Positions 16,889 through 25,738 of a stretch of 64,000 bases of DNA are shown here, one piece after another. The translations under genes and the position numbers were made by a program. This stretch comes from CAZHEV01 sp964531335 [NCBI: uncultured bacterium] (lineage in GTDB: Bacteria; Eisenbacteria; RBG-16-71-46; CAZHEV01). The notes beneath the pieces were generated by a model. It ran no database searches and was not told where the DNA came from. It saw only the letters and a list, made by a program, of their open reading frames with translations. Every line of letters begins with the position of its first letter. Positions within the stretch are counted from its first letter, which is position 1. The stretch is taken from assembly GCA_964531335.1 (NCBI GenBank), contig CAZHEV010000005.1, positions 62,001 to 126,000 of the forward strand. The letters are read 5' to 3'.

Positions 16889-19084
16889 TCATCTCACAAG
16901 GGCGAACTTCGCGCGATAGGTCCCCGACGCCGAACGCGCGACGACGAAGTAAAGGCCCGATCCCGCCGGCCTCCCCGAAAGGCCGATCCCGTCCCATATA
17001 GGATCTCCCGCGCCCGCGTCGAAAAAGCGCGCCACGATCTGTCCCTTCACGTCCACTATATCGCCGTCCACCGCCCCCTCTATGCCCCCGAGTCTCAAGG
17101 GGCCGCCCTCGAAGTCACCGCAGCCCGCCGGGCAGTAGGGCGTGGGGTAGACGAACACATCCACGTCGGGGGCTCTCCCCTGCGGTCCCGTACGGACGGC
17201 CCTGTTGAGTCCGTTCCGGGTCCCAATCCAGACCGCGCCCGAGAACGGATCATAGGCCACGTCGGCAGCGCCGTCGCTTGTGATGGGCGAGTTGCGGGTC
17301 TTGAAGGAGAGGACCCCGCCGCTTTGCGGGATCAGGTACACGCCTCCGCCGTCAGTCGCGACCCACACGTCGCCGGCCGCGTCGACCGCAAGCCCTTCCA
17401 CCGCCGTTATCCTGTCCTGAAGGCCTCCCGGCCCCACGGTGTAGTTTCTAACCACTGTCATGGTGGAGGGATCGACTATGCTGACTCCGCTCAATGTGCC
17501 CACCCACAACCTGTCCCCCACCACCAGTACGTCCCGTACGTTGTCGCTGAGCAGAAAGTCGTCCTCCTGACTGAGGTGCACCCAGCCGGAGGGGTCACCC
17601 GTCAGTGCGCCCGTGAACAGGTCCACCCCGTTCTGCCTGTGACCTATCCACAGCCCCCTTCCGGCTTCAAAGGCCAGGCTCCACAGAGATTCTGAGGCCA
17701 TGCCCGATGCCGATCCTATTCGCTCCGTGTCCGCCTCTCCGTCCCTCAACCTGTAGAGGCCTGTAAGGCGGGACGCAAACCACATCGAGCCGCCCCCCTC
17801 CTCGATGCTCCAGATGTTGGGCGCGTCGAATCTGCTCCATTGCCGCGCCCCCTGGCCACGCTCCAACATGTCCACGGCGCATTCTCCCGGCGCCGCCGGC
17901 TTACAGCAGTGACCGAACCAGACCCTGTTCGAGCTATCTACCAGAAGGCCGTTGACGTCACAGCTTTGAAGCGCGCCGTCGGTCGTCAGCGGGTCCAGCA
18001 GCTCCCAGCCGTGGCCGTCGAAGAGCGCCGTCCGCTGGTCGGACCCCGCGGACCATAGCTCTCCCGCTCCCCCCACGGCGATGGAGCTTATCCCGTCAAA
18101 CGGGGGACCGGCAGCCGGGAGCCTGACCCACTGGTCGGTTTCGTACCGATAGAGGCCTTCCACACCAGCCGCCCAATAGCCCTCCGCCGCGGAGCCGGCG
18201 AAGGCCAGGGCCCGGAAGCTGTCCCCCATTCTGGTCCAGCGCGTTCCGGACCAGGAGTACACGCCCAAGGATGTCGCGGCATAGAGGACGCCTTGCGAGA
18301 CATGAAGCCGATTGAGCCCGCTCGCGGGCAGGCCGTTTGTCTGTATCCACTCGGAGGCGTTCGGATTCCACCGGAAGGCGCCCTGAGTGGTGAGCACCCA
18401 TGGGACCTCGTCGCCCACCACGAGGTCGATCACGGGACCGAGGGTCCAGCCCTCGTCCAGTGCCTCCGAGGAAGCCCCGTCGTACCAGAGAACTCCGGCG
18501 GCGGTGCCCAGATATGCGCCTTCCGAAAGAGGCGCCAGCGCGCGGATGTCATGGCTCGCAAGCGGACACCTCACGTCCGGCGGCAACCGGACGTTGCAAC
18601 GACCTGCCAGGCTTTCGCCCCGGTAGACGGCGAAGCCCGTGGGCGTGCCCAGCCACACAGAGTCCTCCCAGACCCCCATGGCGACTATGGTGTCGCTCGG
18701 AACACCCTCGAAGCTCGTCACGTAGCTCCACTTGGGGGTTCGCGGATCGAGAAAGGCCGCCCCCGAGGCCAGAGTGCCGAACCAGAGACGTCCCTCGGCG
18801 TCCACGACCGTCCTGGCCAGCCTGTTGGAAGAAAGCCCTCCCTGGCGCCTGTGGATCGTCGAGAAAGACGCCTCCTCTATGTCGTAAACGGTGACCCCTC
18901 CCGTCTGCGACACAAGCCAGACCTTGCCATCGGAAACCACCAGGTCCACGGGCCGGTTGGGGTTGAGATATGTGGTCCATTCGAATTCCTGCGCGGCAGA
19001 GCTGGAGGCCGTGGCCGACAGCGCCAAGACCGCCGGGACGGCCCAGAGGGCCGCCTTCGTTGCACTGGCCATGAGTTTAATCAA
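16889..19084 (-). CDS. PorZ-like secreted beta-propeller protein with C-terminal sorting-domain-like module
   Basis: 731 residues with a Sec signal peptide (hydrophobic core ALWAVPAVLALSATAS, cleavage near SSAAQ-EF). The bulk is repeats of the two-component-regulator propeller type, each with a W-x-G/A-T-x-x-G or LWFGT pattern (for example AEGRLWFGTLASGAAFLD, DSVWLGTPTGFAVYRG, DRLWVGTLSGVSIVDP, GDVWVATDGGGVYLIP), enough for about two seven-bladed propellers. The last ~90 residues begin VFVYPTPYCPAGC and contain WDGIGLSGRPAGSGLYFVVA, a FlgD/T9SS type-A sorting-domain pattern. No kinase domain is present. Two propellers plus a CTD is the layout of PorZ, which presents anionic LPS to the T9SS sortase PorU. 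TTG 19084 has GAGGAG 9 nt upstream; ATG 19072 is the alternative. The PorZ link is inference. Confidence 0.7.
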   Translation of the reverse strand: MIKLMASATKAALWAVPAVLALSATASSSAAQEFEWTTYLNPNRPVDLVVSDGKVWLVSQTGGVTVYDIEEASFSTIHRRQGGLSSNRLARTVVDAEGRLWFGTLASGAAFLDPRTPKWSYVTSFEGVPSDTIVAMGVWEDSVWLGTPTGFAVYRGESLAGRCNVRLPPDVRCPLASHDIRALAPLSEGAYLGTAAGVLWYDGASSEALDEGWTLGPVIDLVVGDEVPWVLTTQGAFRWNPNASEWIQTNGLPASGLNRLHVSQGVLYAATSLGVYSWSGTRWTRMGDSFRALAFAGSAAEGYWAAGVEGLYRYETDQWVRLPAAGPPFDGISSIAVGGAGELWSAGSDQRTALFDGHGWELLDPLTTDGALQSCDVNGLLVDSSNRVWFGHCCKPAAPGECAVDMLERGQGARQWSRFDAPNIWSIEEGGGSMWFASRLTGLYRLRDGEADTERIGSASGMASESLWSLAFEAGRGLWIGHRQNGVDLFTGALTGDPSGWVHLSQEDDFLLSDNVRDVLVVGDRLWVGTLSGVSIVDPSTMTVVRNYTVGPGGLQDRITAVEGLAVDAAGDVWVATDGGGVYLIPQSGGVLSFKTRNSPITSDGAADVAYDPFSGAVWIGTRNGLNRAVRTGPQGRAPDVDVFVYPTPYCPAGCGDFEGGPLRLGGIEGAVDGDIVDVKGQIVARFFDAGAGDPIWDGIGLSGRPAGSGLYFVVARSASGTYRAKFALVR

Positions 19085-19129
19085 TGCCCGATTCTCCTCA
19101 ACCCCTCGGGAACGGCCGCGCGGCCGAAA

Positions 19130-21223
19130 CTATGCCCCGAGGTGCACGTGCCGGCCGCGGCCGGCCAGCGCCTTGATCGCTATCTTGAGGTCCAGACCCA
19201 GTGACCACTCCCGCAGGTATCGCGAGTCCATGGCCTCCAGCTCTTTCGGATCCGAGCTGCCGGATCTGTCCAGGCTCCAGTACCCCAACACGCCGGGGAC
19301 CAGGTTCGACCTCACGTCCTTCCATTTCGAGTCGGCGTGCGTCCACGTGCCGGGGCTCAGCGGCCTGGGGCCCACGAAGCTGAGCTGTCCCCTGACCACG
19401 TTGTAGACCAGCGGAAACGCCGCGCGGCCGCCCTTTGACGCCCCTTCGCCGGCGTCCTCTCCGGACAGAAAGAGAGCATCGAAGGGCCTCCCGCTCCTGC
19501 CTATCAGGGGTCTCTTGGCTATTATAGAGCCTCCGCCGCGAATGCGCCGCACCGTCCACAGCCAGGCCAGATAGAGGCCCAAGGCGATCAACCCGGGAAC
19601 GCCCAGCGCGAGGTCGCAGGCGCGCTTGGCGGCGCTGTCGGCGGGCGAAACGGACCTTTCGTCCAGGGCTATCAGCCCTATGTCGCCTACCTCCTCCACT
19701 CGGGTCTGTGAAGTCAGCAGTCCCGCCGCACCCGTGTGGAGCCGGACGCGGACGCCCCGGCGAAGCAACGGTGCTACGAGCTCCGAGATGGAATGGCCTG
19801 GGATCTCTCTCTCCACTATCAAGACGTCGGTAATCCTCTGCGCGTCCACAAAGGCGGCGACCGGCGAACGGGCTTCGGGATCCCCGGCCCGCGCGGCCGC
19901 CAGGACTCCCTGGGGGGGCGCCACCAGCTCGAAGCGCTCGTTGCGAGTGACCCTCAATTTATCCTCGAGCTCCCGGCGCGCCTCCGGCCCTCCCATCACC
20001 AGCACCCTGCGCGCGCCGAAGCCGCTCGCCCATACCGCGGATGTCGCGCTCCGGATCAGGGCGCGCAGCCCGGTCACGGCGACTATGGAGATGGGCCAGT
20101 AGCCTATCAGCACTACTCTCGAGAAGGACCTCAGATATAGAACAAAAGTCGAGGCCATTACCACTATGAAGGCGACCGAGAGCGCCTTGCCCACGTCGAC
20201 CAGCTCGTCGGCCCAGTCGGAGTACCTCTTCCTGTAAAGACCGAAGTAGGAGAGCGAAATGAACGCCACCGCCATGGTCAGCGCGAGGAAACCGGCGTAC
20301 GACGAAATGGGAAATAGCGGCTTCTCCAAGAGAAAGCCCAGGGCCTGCCTCGCGATGTACGCGGCGACGAAGGCCGCCGAGAGGGCCGCGGCGTCGCCCA
20401 GAACCACCAGCGGCTTTCCCATCCAACCGCTGTGCCTCTTCAGGACGTAGACGACCATGCTCCATTTCTCGTAGAACCTGAAGACGCTGGCGAGATGGGC
20501 CCGGAGACCCGGACCGAAGACACCCCGGGCGCTGTCCCTCCTGTGGTGATGGACCATAACGGAATCAGGACAATAGTGTACCTCCCAGCCCCTGCTCTTC
20601 ATCCTGTAGCACCAGTCCACGTCCTCGAAGTACAGGAAGAATCTCTCGTCGGCGGGCCCCACCTCTTCGACCGCGGAGCGTCTCACCATCATGCACGCGC
20701 CGAGTATCCAGTCCACCTGCCGGGGCGCGGCGTGGTCCCAATCGGCCATCAGGTGCTCCGTAATGACCGGACTGCCGGAGAAGATCTTTCCCAGAAAGGT
20801 CCGCCTGTAGAGCAGCGTCTTCAAGTTGTAGAAGCGCCTGCAGGAGTGCTGGAGCGTGCCGTCCGGGTTCAGCAGCTTGGACCCGGCTATGCCGACGCGC
20901 GGGTTGCTCCTCATGTATCTGTGTAGAGCGTCCACCGCCCCGGGGGTGACGACCACGTCTGGGTTCAGCACCAGGACGAACTCGGAGTCGGAGCCTCTGA
21001 AGGCCTGGTTTACGGCGGCGGCGTAGCCTACGTTCCGGGGGTTCGGGAAGAGCTTGACGCCGGGAAACAGATCCCGCACCAGGTCCGGGCTCCCGTCCGT
21101 GGAGGCGTTGTCTATCACCAGGATCTCGTACTCGCACGAAGGAGGGTATTGCAGCAGTGAGGAGAGGCACTCCTCCAGGAGGCCCTTGGTGTTGTAGTTG
21201 ATTATGGCGATGGAAAGGTCCAC
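19130..21223 (-). CDS. Fusion: GT2 glycosyltransferase + WbaP-like polyprenyl-phosphate phosphoglycosyltransferase lacking the catalytic dyad
   Basis: Residues ~1-260 are a rhamnosyltransferase-type GT2 domain (IAIINYNTKGLLEECLSSLL, ILVIDNASTDGSPDLV, ERFFLYFEDVDWCYRMKSRG). Then come about four membrane helices, a CoA-binding-like segment (RRVLVMGGPEARRELEDKL) and a C-terminal bacterial sugar transferase domain. That last domain keeps the entry helix (AAKRACDLALGVPGLIALG), NVVRGQLSFVGPRPLSPG and WSLGLDLKIAIKAL. The stretch that should carry K-F-R-S-M and S-L-D-E-L-P-Q is shortened and reads ASKGGRAAFPLVYNVVRG, so the Asp-Glu pair used for phosphosugar transfer is absent. The PGT half may be inactive. 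GTG start at 21223, 40 nt after the DPM-like gene; 697 residues. Confidence 0.85.
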   Translation of the reverse strand: MDLSIAIINYNTKGLLEECLSSLLQYPPSCEYEILVIDNASTDGSPDLVRDLFPGVKLFPNPRNVGYAAAVNQAFRGSDSEFVLVLNPDVVVTPGAVDALHRYMRSNPRVGIAGSKLLNPDGTLQHSCRRFYNLKTLLYRRTFLGKIFSGSPVITEHLMADWDHAAPRQVDWILGACMMVRRSAVEEVGPADERFFLYFEDVDWCYRMKSRGWEVHYCPDSVMVHHHRRDSARGVFGPGLRAHLASVFRFYEKWSMVVYVLKRHSGWMGKPLVVLGDAAALSAAFVAAYIARQALGFLLEKPLFPISSYAGFLALTMAVAFISLSYFGLYRKRYSDWADELVDVGKALSVAFIVVMASTFVLYLRSFSRVVLIGYWPISIVAVTGLRALIRSATSAVWASGFGARRVLVMGGPEARRELEDKLRVTRNERFELVAPPQGVLAAARAGDPEARSPVAAFVDAQRITDVLIVEREIPGHSISELVAPLLRRGVRVRLHTGAAGLLTSQTRVEEVGDIGLIALDERSVSPADSAAKRACDLALGVPGLIALGLYLAWLWTVRRIRGGGSIIAKRPLIGRSGRPFDALFLSGEDAGEGASKGGRAAFPLVYNVVRGQLSFVGPRPLSPGTWTHADSKWKDVRSNLVPGVLGYWSLDRSGSSDPKELEAMDSRYLREWSLGLDLKIAIKALAGRGRHVHLGA

Positions 21224-21263
21224 TCTTCACCGATTCCCGCGGGGCTCAAAGCATCTTCTCTCA

Positions 21264-21977
21264 TCACCATTTTCCAGTGATGTCCCCCCACCTGAGGCGC
21301 CAGACCATCCACACGGCCTCCCAGATAATCCTCTTGGACATCTTGGAGACGCCTACTCTTCTATCGGTGAAGGTGATGGGGATCTCAACTATCCTGAGTC
21401 CCTTCTTCCAACACTTGTAACTCATCTCTATCTGAAAAGAGTATCCGTCCGAGCTCACACTGTCAAGGTCGATGGTCTCCAGGGCCTTGCGGGTGAAGCA
21501 CTTGAAACCCCCGGTGGCGTCATGGACGGGCATTCCCGTCACCAGACGCGTATAGAGATTTGCGCTATAGCTCAGAATCAGCCGCCTGAGAGGCCAGTTG
21601 ACCACGGTCACGCCGGTGAGATACCTGGATCCGAGAACGAGGTCGGCGTCGATCGCCGCGGCGACGAACTCCGGGATCGCCGCCGGGTCATGGCTGAAGT
21701 CCGCGTCCATCTCGAAAACCAGGTCCACGTCCCTCTGCAGCGAGTACTTGAATCCCGTCACGTAGGCGGACCCGAGCCCCATCTTCCCCGGTCGCTTTAT
21801 TATGTGTATGCGCTCGTCCTCTCCCGCCAGCGTATGCACGGCCGCGGCCGTGCCGTCCGGCGAGCTGTCGTCCACCACGGTCACCTCGAGATCGAGAGGC
21901 AGCGAAAGCAAAATGGGGATGAGCTTCTGGATGTTCTCTCGCTCGTTGTACGTCGGGATGACGATCATGGACTTCAC
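21264..21977 (-). CDS. Polyprenol-phosphate mannosyltransferase-like GT2 (DPM1 type)
   Basis: GT2 enzyme predicted to load mannose or a related sugar onto polyprenyl phosphate at the cytosolic face. Motifs are SMIVIPTYNERENIQKLIPI, VTVVDDSSPDGTAAAV, LVFEMDADFSHDP (DAD metal motif) and VINWPLRRLI-like VVNWPLRRLILSYSANLY followed by GGFKCFTRKAL, all typical of bacterial DPM1-like proteins. It lacks the C-terminal GtrA-like helices. The GTG at 21977 overlaps the upstream TGA as GTGA and has AGGAGG 11 nt before it; ATG 21968 is three codons later. 237 residues. Its lipid-linked product could feed the GT-C type membrane proteins of this locus. Confidence 0.87.
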   Translation of the reverse strand: MKSMIVIPTYNERENIQKLIPILLSLPLDLEVTVVDDSSPDGTAAAVHTLAGEDERIHIIKRPGKMGLGSAYVTGFKYSLQRDVDLVFEMDADFSHDPAAIPEFVAAAIDADLVLGSRYLTGVTVVNWPLRRLILSYSANLYTRLVTGMPVHDATGGFKCFTRKALETIDLDSVSSDGYSFQIEMSYKCWKKGLRIVEIPITFTDRRVGVSKMSKRIIWEAVWMVWRLRWGDITGKW

Positions 21978-24577
21978 TGCGGCTGTTTCCTCCTGACGAG
22001 CGATCGAGCACCCCTTACAGTGGCCGGGGCCATCATAGAGACAATAATTATAGCGCATCCGGCGCCAAGCTTCAAGCCGAGCGCCAAACCGGGGTCGAAA
22101 TACTCCATCCTCACCGCGTGCGAGCCCTCGGGCACGGCCACGCCTCTGACCAGGAAGTTGGTCTTGTAAAGGAGCGTCTCTTCGCCGTCCAGATAGGCCT
22201 TCCAACCTTCCATGAAGAGTTCGCCCACCACCAGGAAGGTGGGCGACTCGCAGGTGACTTCCACATCGACGTGGTTGAGCCCGAAGGAGGTGACCAGGGC
22301 CGATCCCACCGACTCCGGGTCCGGCTCGGGTTCTCCCTCCACAATAGCGTACGCCTCGGGAGAGAAGGAGGGACTGATCAGCTCCCTTAGAGCGTCGGGA
22401 CCGGTCTCGACCTTCTTGAGCTCCGGGACGCAGTAGGCCTTGGGCAGCCAATCGTCGGTCCGGTAGACCTTCCTGCCCGCCTGGGAAGCCCCTCCCGCTC
22501 CCGCGTCGCTGTAGACCTCCTCGAGACCCGCGCCGCCCCTCAGCTCCCCTTCCGTCACGATGTACTTGACGCCGAGCATCCTCCTCACCCCGGTCGTCAT
22601 CGCGCCCGCCGGGAGGCGCTGGTCCTTCCCCAGAGGAAGTCGGCGCGCCCCGGTCGCGCTCCATATCTCCGGGTCCATATGAGCGTTGGCCCAGTCATCC
22701 CACAGCTTCGGCTTGGCGGCGTGGTAGCCGCCGACGCTCGCCACTTTGTAGGCGGTGAACACGTTGGACGAGAAAAGCCGTCCCAGCGGATATGTTCTGA
22801 AAAGGTCCGGGTCATCCGCCAGGAACAGGCCCAGCGGGTCCTCCTCGAGCGCTTTCAACTGCACCCCGCGCTCAGACAGGTTCGGCGCCATCAGCCTGTA
22901 GTCGACCCGCCACAAGTCAACGCACAGCAGAAAGGTCAGCCCGAGACCGAGCACGCCGAGACTCACCGCCCTCCTGCGGAAGCCCATTATGAGGCCCATG
23001 CCCGCCAGAGCGATCGCGCCTACGACGATGACGTCGGACCGAAGCCCCGCGAAGGCGGCGCGCCCCGCCGCCGCGGCGAAAGACTCGCCCCTGGCTCTCG
23101 CCATGAGCTCGGCGTATGTCTCCCGCAATCCGGAGCCGGCGACCAGGAACAGGAGAACCAGCGCGGCCACGGAGGCCATCGCCCACACAAGGGCCTTTCC
23201 ACGGCCCGCCTTTCTCGCCCCCTCCATGATCGACCAGAGGCCGTACCCGGCCAGGCACGAGACCGAGAACTGGAGGAGAACCACCACCATGACCGGCACC
23301 CGGAACTTCTTGAAGAAGGGAAGCCACCGGTAGGCCAGCTCGTAGAGCGGACCAAGGTGGCGCCCGAAGCTCATCAGGAGAGCCAGGGCCCCCAGAAGCG
23401 CCAGCAGGACCACGGTCGGGTCCCCCCGTTTCTTCACGATCGCGTACAGGGCAAGGGCAAGCGCGAGTATGCCCATGTAATTAGGGTAGTCCGTGAAGGG
23501 CATAGACCCCCAGTAGGTGCTCCCCCCGAACCCCAGCATTCCCGGAAGCAGGAATGTCGTCATCTCCTTGGGGCTGAGGCTCCACATCCCGGCCCGCTCG
23601 ACACCCAACCCTCCGTGCTCCCCGGCCGCTCTCACCGAGAGATCGCTGTAGTTGTACACGGGTATGTAAAGAACGCTCGCCAGGCCGAGCGCCAACGCCA
23701 CGGCGAGCACCGTCAGTCCCAGGGGCCTGGCCGTGCCGGCCGCGCCCCTGCGGGGATAGCGCCGGACCGTCCAGAAGAGAGTCATGACCCCGATCATGAT
23801 AGCCGTGTAGTAGGAGATCTGGACGTGGCCGCGCAGGAGCTGCAAGCCGAGAAGGAGCGCCAGCGCTCCGGCGTGCACCAGTCTCCCCCGGTCGAGAACC
23901 TTGTGCGTCAAGAGGAATATGAAAGGTATATACATGCTGGCCATCAGCTGGCTGCCGTGCCCGTACGCGCCAACGGCCACCAGGTTGGGCGTGAACATGA
24001 AGGCCGCCGCCCCGAACCCCGCCGCCGGGGACGGCAGGGACAGGTTCTTGAGCAGGAGAAAGAGACCGAGACCTCCGGCCAGGTAGTAGATCAACAACCA
24101 CATCATCGGCAGTTGCATTACCGGCCGGATCAGCTTGAAGGCTAGCCCCACCGGATAGACGTACGGATTGTAGGCAAGCGAGGCGAACGAGGGCATCCCC
24201 AGGAAGACGTAGGGGTTCCAGAGAGGGTACACGCCGTTGTCCAGCGCCTCTTTGCCCACCCTGGCGAAGCCCGCGGGCGCGACCGCGTCCGGGGACGCAA
24301 GCGTCTGTCCTCCGAGGAAGACGTCATGATAGAAGGCGAACCACAGAACGACCAGTAGAATGACGAACGCCGCCCACGATTTCCCCCCGGACACGGCGCT
24401 CTCCGCCGGGCCCAGGCCGACCGCGGGCTTTCCCCCTTGCCTCTCCCTCTCCCCCGGGCGCTCCGCCGCGTCTCTCTCCGCGGGGCCCCTTCGCTTTCCG
24501 GCCTCCCTCCTCTTGGAAGGGCCTCTTCCCTTTCCACCCCGCCCTGCTCCTCTCCCGCCCCTTGCCTTATCGCTCAA
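21974..24577 (-). CDS. YfhO-family multi-pass membrane protein (GT-C-like)
   Basis: 867 residues with a dozen or more hydrophobic helices, beginning with a very basic ~65-residue tail rich in Arg, Gly and Lys (KARGGRGAGRGGKGRG). The membrane part resembles YfhO/PF09586 proteins: ASPDAVAPAGFARVGKEAL in the first extracytoplasmic loop, YPLWNPYVFLGMPSFAS, and HGSQLMASMYIPFIFLLTHK. These proteins are thought to be lipid-linked-sugar-dependent glycosyltransferases. The C-terminal ~250 residues form an extracytoplasmic domain ending with a membrane helix. TTG start at 24577 overlaps the previous stop (TTGA) and has AGGAGG 5 nt upstream. Substrate unknown. Confidence 0.8.
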   Translation of the reverse strand: MSDKARGGRGAGRGGKGRGPSKRREAGKRRGPAERDAAERPGERERQGGKPAVGLGPAESAVSGGKSWAAFVILLVVLWFAFYHDVFLGGQTLASPDAVAPAGFARVGKEALDNGVYPLWNPYVFLGMPSFASLAYNPYVYPVGLAFKLIRPVMQLPMMWLLIYYLAGGLGLFLLLKNLSLPSPAAGFGAAAFMFTPNLVAVGAYGHGSQLMASMYIPFIFLLTHKVLDRGRLVHAGALALLLGLQLLRGHVQISYYTAIMIGVMTLFWTVRRYPRRGAAGTARPLGLTVLAVALALGLASVLYIPVYNYSDLSVRAAGEHGGLGVERAGMWSLSPKEMTTFLLPGMLGFGGSTYWGSMPFTDYPNYMGILALALALYAIVKKRGDPTVVLLALLGALALLMSFGRHLGPLYELAYRWLPFFKKFRVPVMVVVLLQFSVSCLAGYGLWSIMEGARKAGRGKALVWAMASVAALVLLFLVAGSGLRETYAELMARARGESFAAAAGRAAFAGLRSDVIVVGAIALAGMGLIMGFRRRAVSLGVLGLGLTFLLCVDLWRVDYRLMAPNLSERGVQLKALEEDPLGLFLADDPDLFRTYPLGRLFSSNVFTAYKVASVGGYHAAKPKLWDDWANAHMDPEIWSATGARRLPLGKDQRLPAGAMTTGVRRMLGVKYIVTEGELRGGAGLEEVYSDAGAGGASQAGRKVYRTDDWLPKAYCVPELKKVETGPDALRELISPSFSPEAYAIVEGEPEPDPESVGSALVTSFGLNHVDVEVTCESPTFLVVGELFMEGWKAYLDGEETLLYKTNFLVRGVAVPEGSHAVRMEYFDPGLALGLKLGAGCAIIIVSMMAPATVRGARSLVRRKQPQ

Positions 24578-25707
24578 AGCGTCCTCCTAGTCTTCAAAGC
24601 CTCGGAGATCAGCTCAGCCATTCTCCGCGCCCTGACCTTCCAATCATTTCGCCTTGCGAACTCCTTCAGATTCTCCTCAGGCGGAGGCGACGCCAAGGCC
24701 TCCCGGACGCCTTCCACGAAATCCCCGGCGCTGCGCGCGAACCTCACGTCCCCGGCCACCCCTTCCAGCTCCGCGATGTAGGAGGACACAATAGGCCGGC
24801 CCGCCGCCATGTATTGATAGATCTTGTTTGGATTGATGCCCACCGTGTGCCTGTGCTCCAGCTTGAAGGGCGCGACGCACACATCGGCGGCCTGGATGTA
24901 CCCAGGCAGGACCTCATATGGCCTCTCATCCATCCATACGACATTTTCGGCCCGCGACAAGGCCGACACCTCGCCGCGTGAGGCCGGGTCCACCGGGCCG
25001 ATAAGGAGAAGCGTCCCCCGGGTGAACGCCCTCGCCATCGTGCCCATCAGCTCGAAGTCTATCAACGGCCCCAGCCTTCCCGTATACAGGAGAACGGGCC
25101 GCGGCAGCTCGGCCATCTCCGGCGGCACCGGCCGCGGGCGGGAGAAGTGATCGTACTCGACCCCGTTTCCCAACAGATGGAGGTTTCCGAATCCCTCGCC
25201 CGCAAGCATATCCAGATAGTGCCTCGAGACGACGAAAACCAGGTCCGAGCGTCCAAGGAGGGCGTCCAGGCCGGTCCTCACCCACCCCGGAGTCTGAGGA
25301 AATTGAAAAGGGTTGTCGTTGTAGTCGTAGCAAAGCAGGTCACGTCCCAGGGAAAGCGCCGTCCCCGCGGAGTATGGATTGGACACCACGAAGGTCCTGC
25401 GCGCGGGGACCTTCAACGCGGCGAAGAGCCCCCTCACCCAAAGCAGGCAGAGCTTGGACAAGAGCCATCTGAACGCCGCCGTACCCACCAGCGCGTTGTA
25501 GAGCCGGCTGGTGGTGCCGCCGCGTAGAAACGGAACCGTGACGTAAGTGACCCTGCCCTCTTTGATGGGTCTGAAGGAATTGCGCCTTCCGAAGGCGAAG
25601 GGCTCCAGGAAGATCACCTGCCAGGACGGAGGAAGGTGCCGGACTAGGAACTGCTTCCTGGTCCGCATGTACGTCCACTTTATCTCTGAAAAGAACACTA
25701 GTTGCAC
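24574..25707 (-). CDS. Glycosyltransferase (GT4/GT1-like, GT-B fold)
   Basis: 377 residues. The N-terminal half is a divergent acceptor domain (TYMRTRKQFLVRHLPPSWQ, a pattern seen in teichuronic-acid TuaH-type enzymes); the C-terminal half has the donor domain (VLLYTGRLGPLIDFELMGTM, VCVAPFKLEHRHTVGINPNK, then YMAAGRPIVSSYIAEL). The conserved NPNKIYQYMAAGRPIV segment occupies the nucleotide-sugar site. GTG start at 25707. The 3' end overlaps the YfhO-like gene by 4 nt. Likely acts in assembly of the same glycan. Confidence 0.8.
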   Translation of the reverse strand: MQLVFFSEIKWTYMRTRKQFLVRHLPPSWQVIFLEPFAFGRRNSFRPIKEGRVTYVTVPFLRGGTTSRLYNALVGTAAFRWLLSKLCLLWVRGLFAALKVPARRTFVVSNPYSAGTALSLGRDLLCYDYNDNPFQFPQTPGWVRTGLDALLGRSDLVFVVSRHYLDMLAGEGFGNLHLLGNGVEYDHFSRPRPVPPEMAELPRPVLLYTGRLGPLIDFELMGTMARAFTRGTLLLIGPVDPASRGEVSALSRAENVVWMDERPYEVLPGYIQAADVCVAPFKLEHRHTVGINPNKIYQYMAAGRPIVSSYIAELEGVAGDVRFARSAGDFVEGVREALASPPPEENLKEFARRNDWKVRARRMAELISEALKTRRTL

Positions 25708-25738
25708 GCTGTCGCAGTCCGCCGGCCGTTGGGGGCTG

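Noticed and set aside
19381-19500. Frameshift as the explanation for the missing catalytic motif in the fused phosphoglycosyltransferase
   Set aside because: The other two minus-strand frames in this stretch do not encode the missing motif, and the sequence on both sides stays in one frame; a deletion or divergence fits better.
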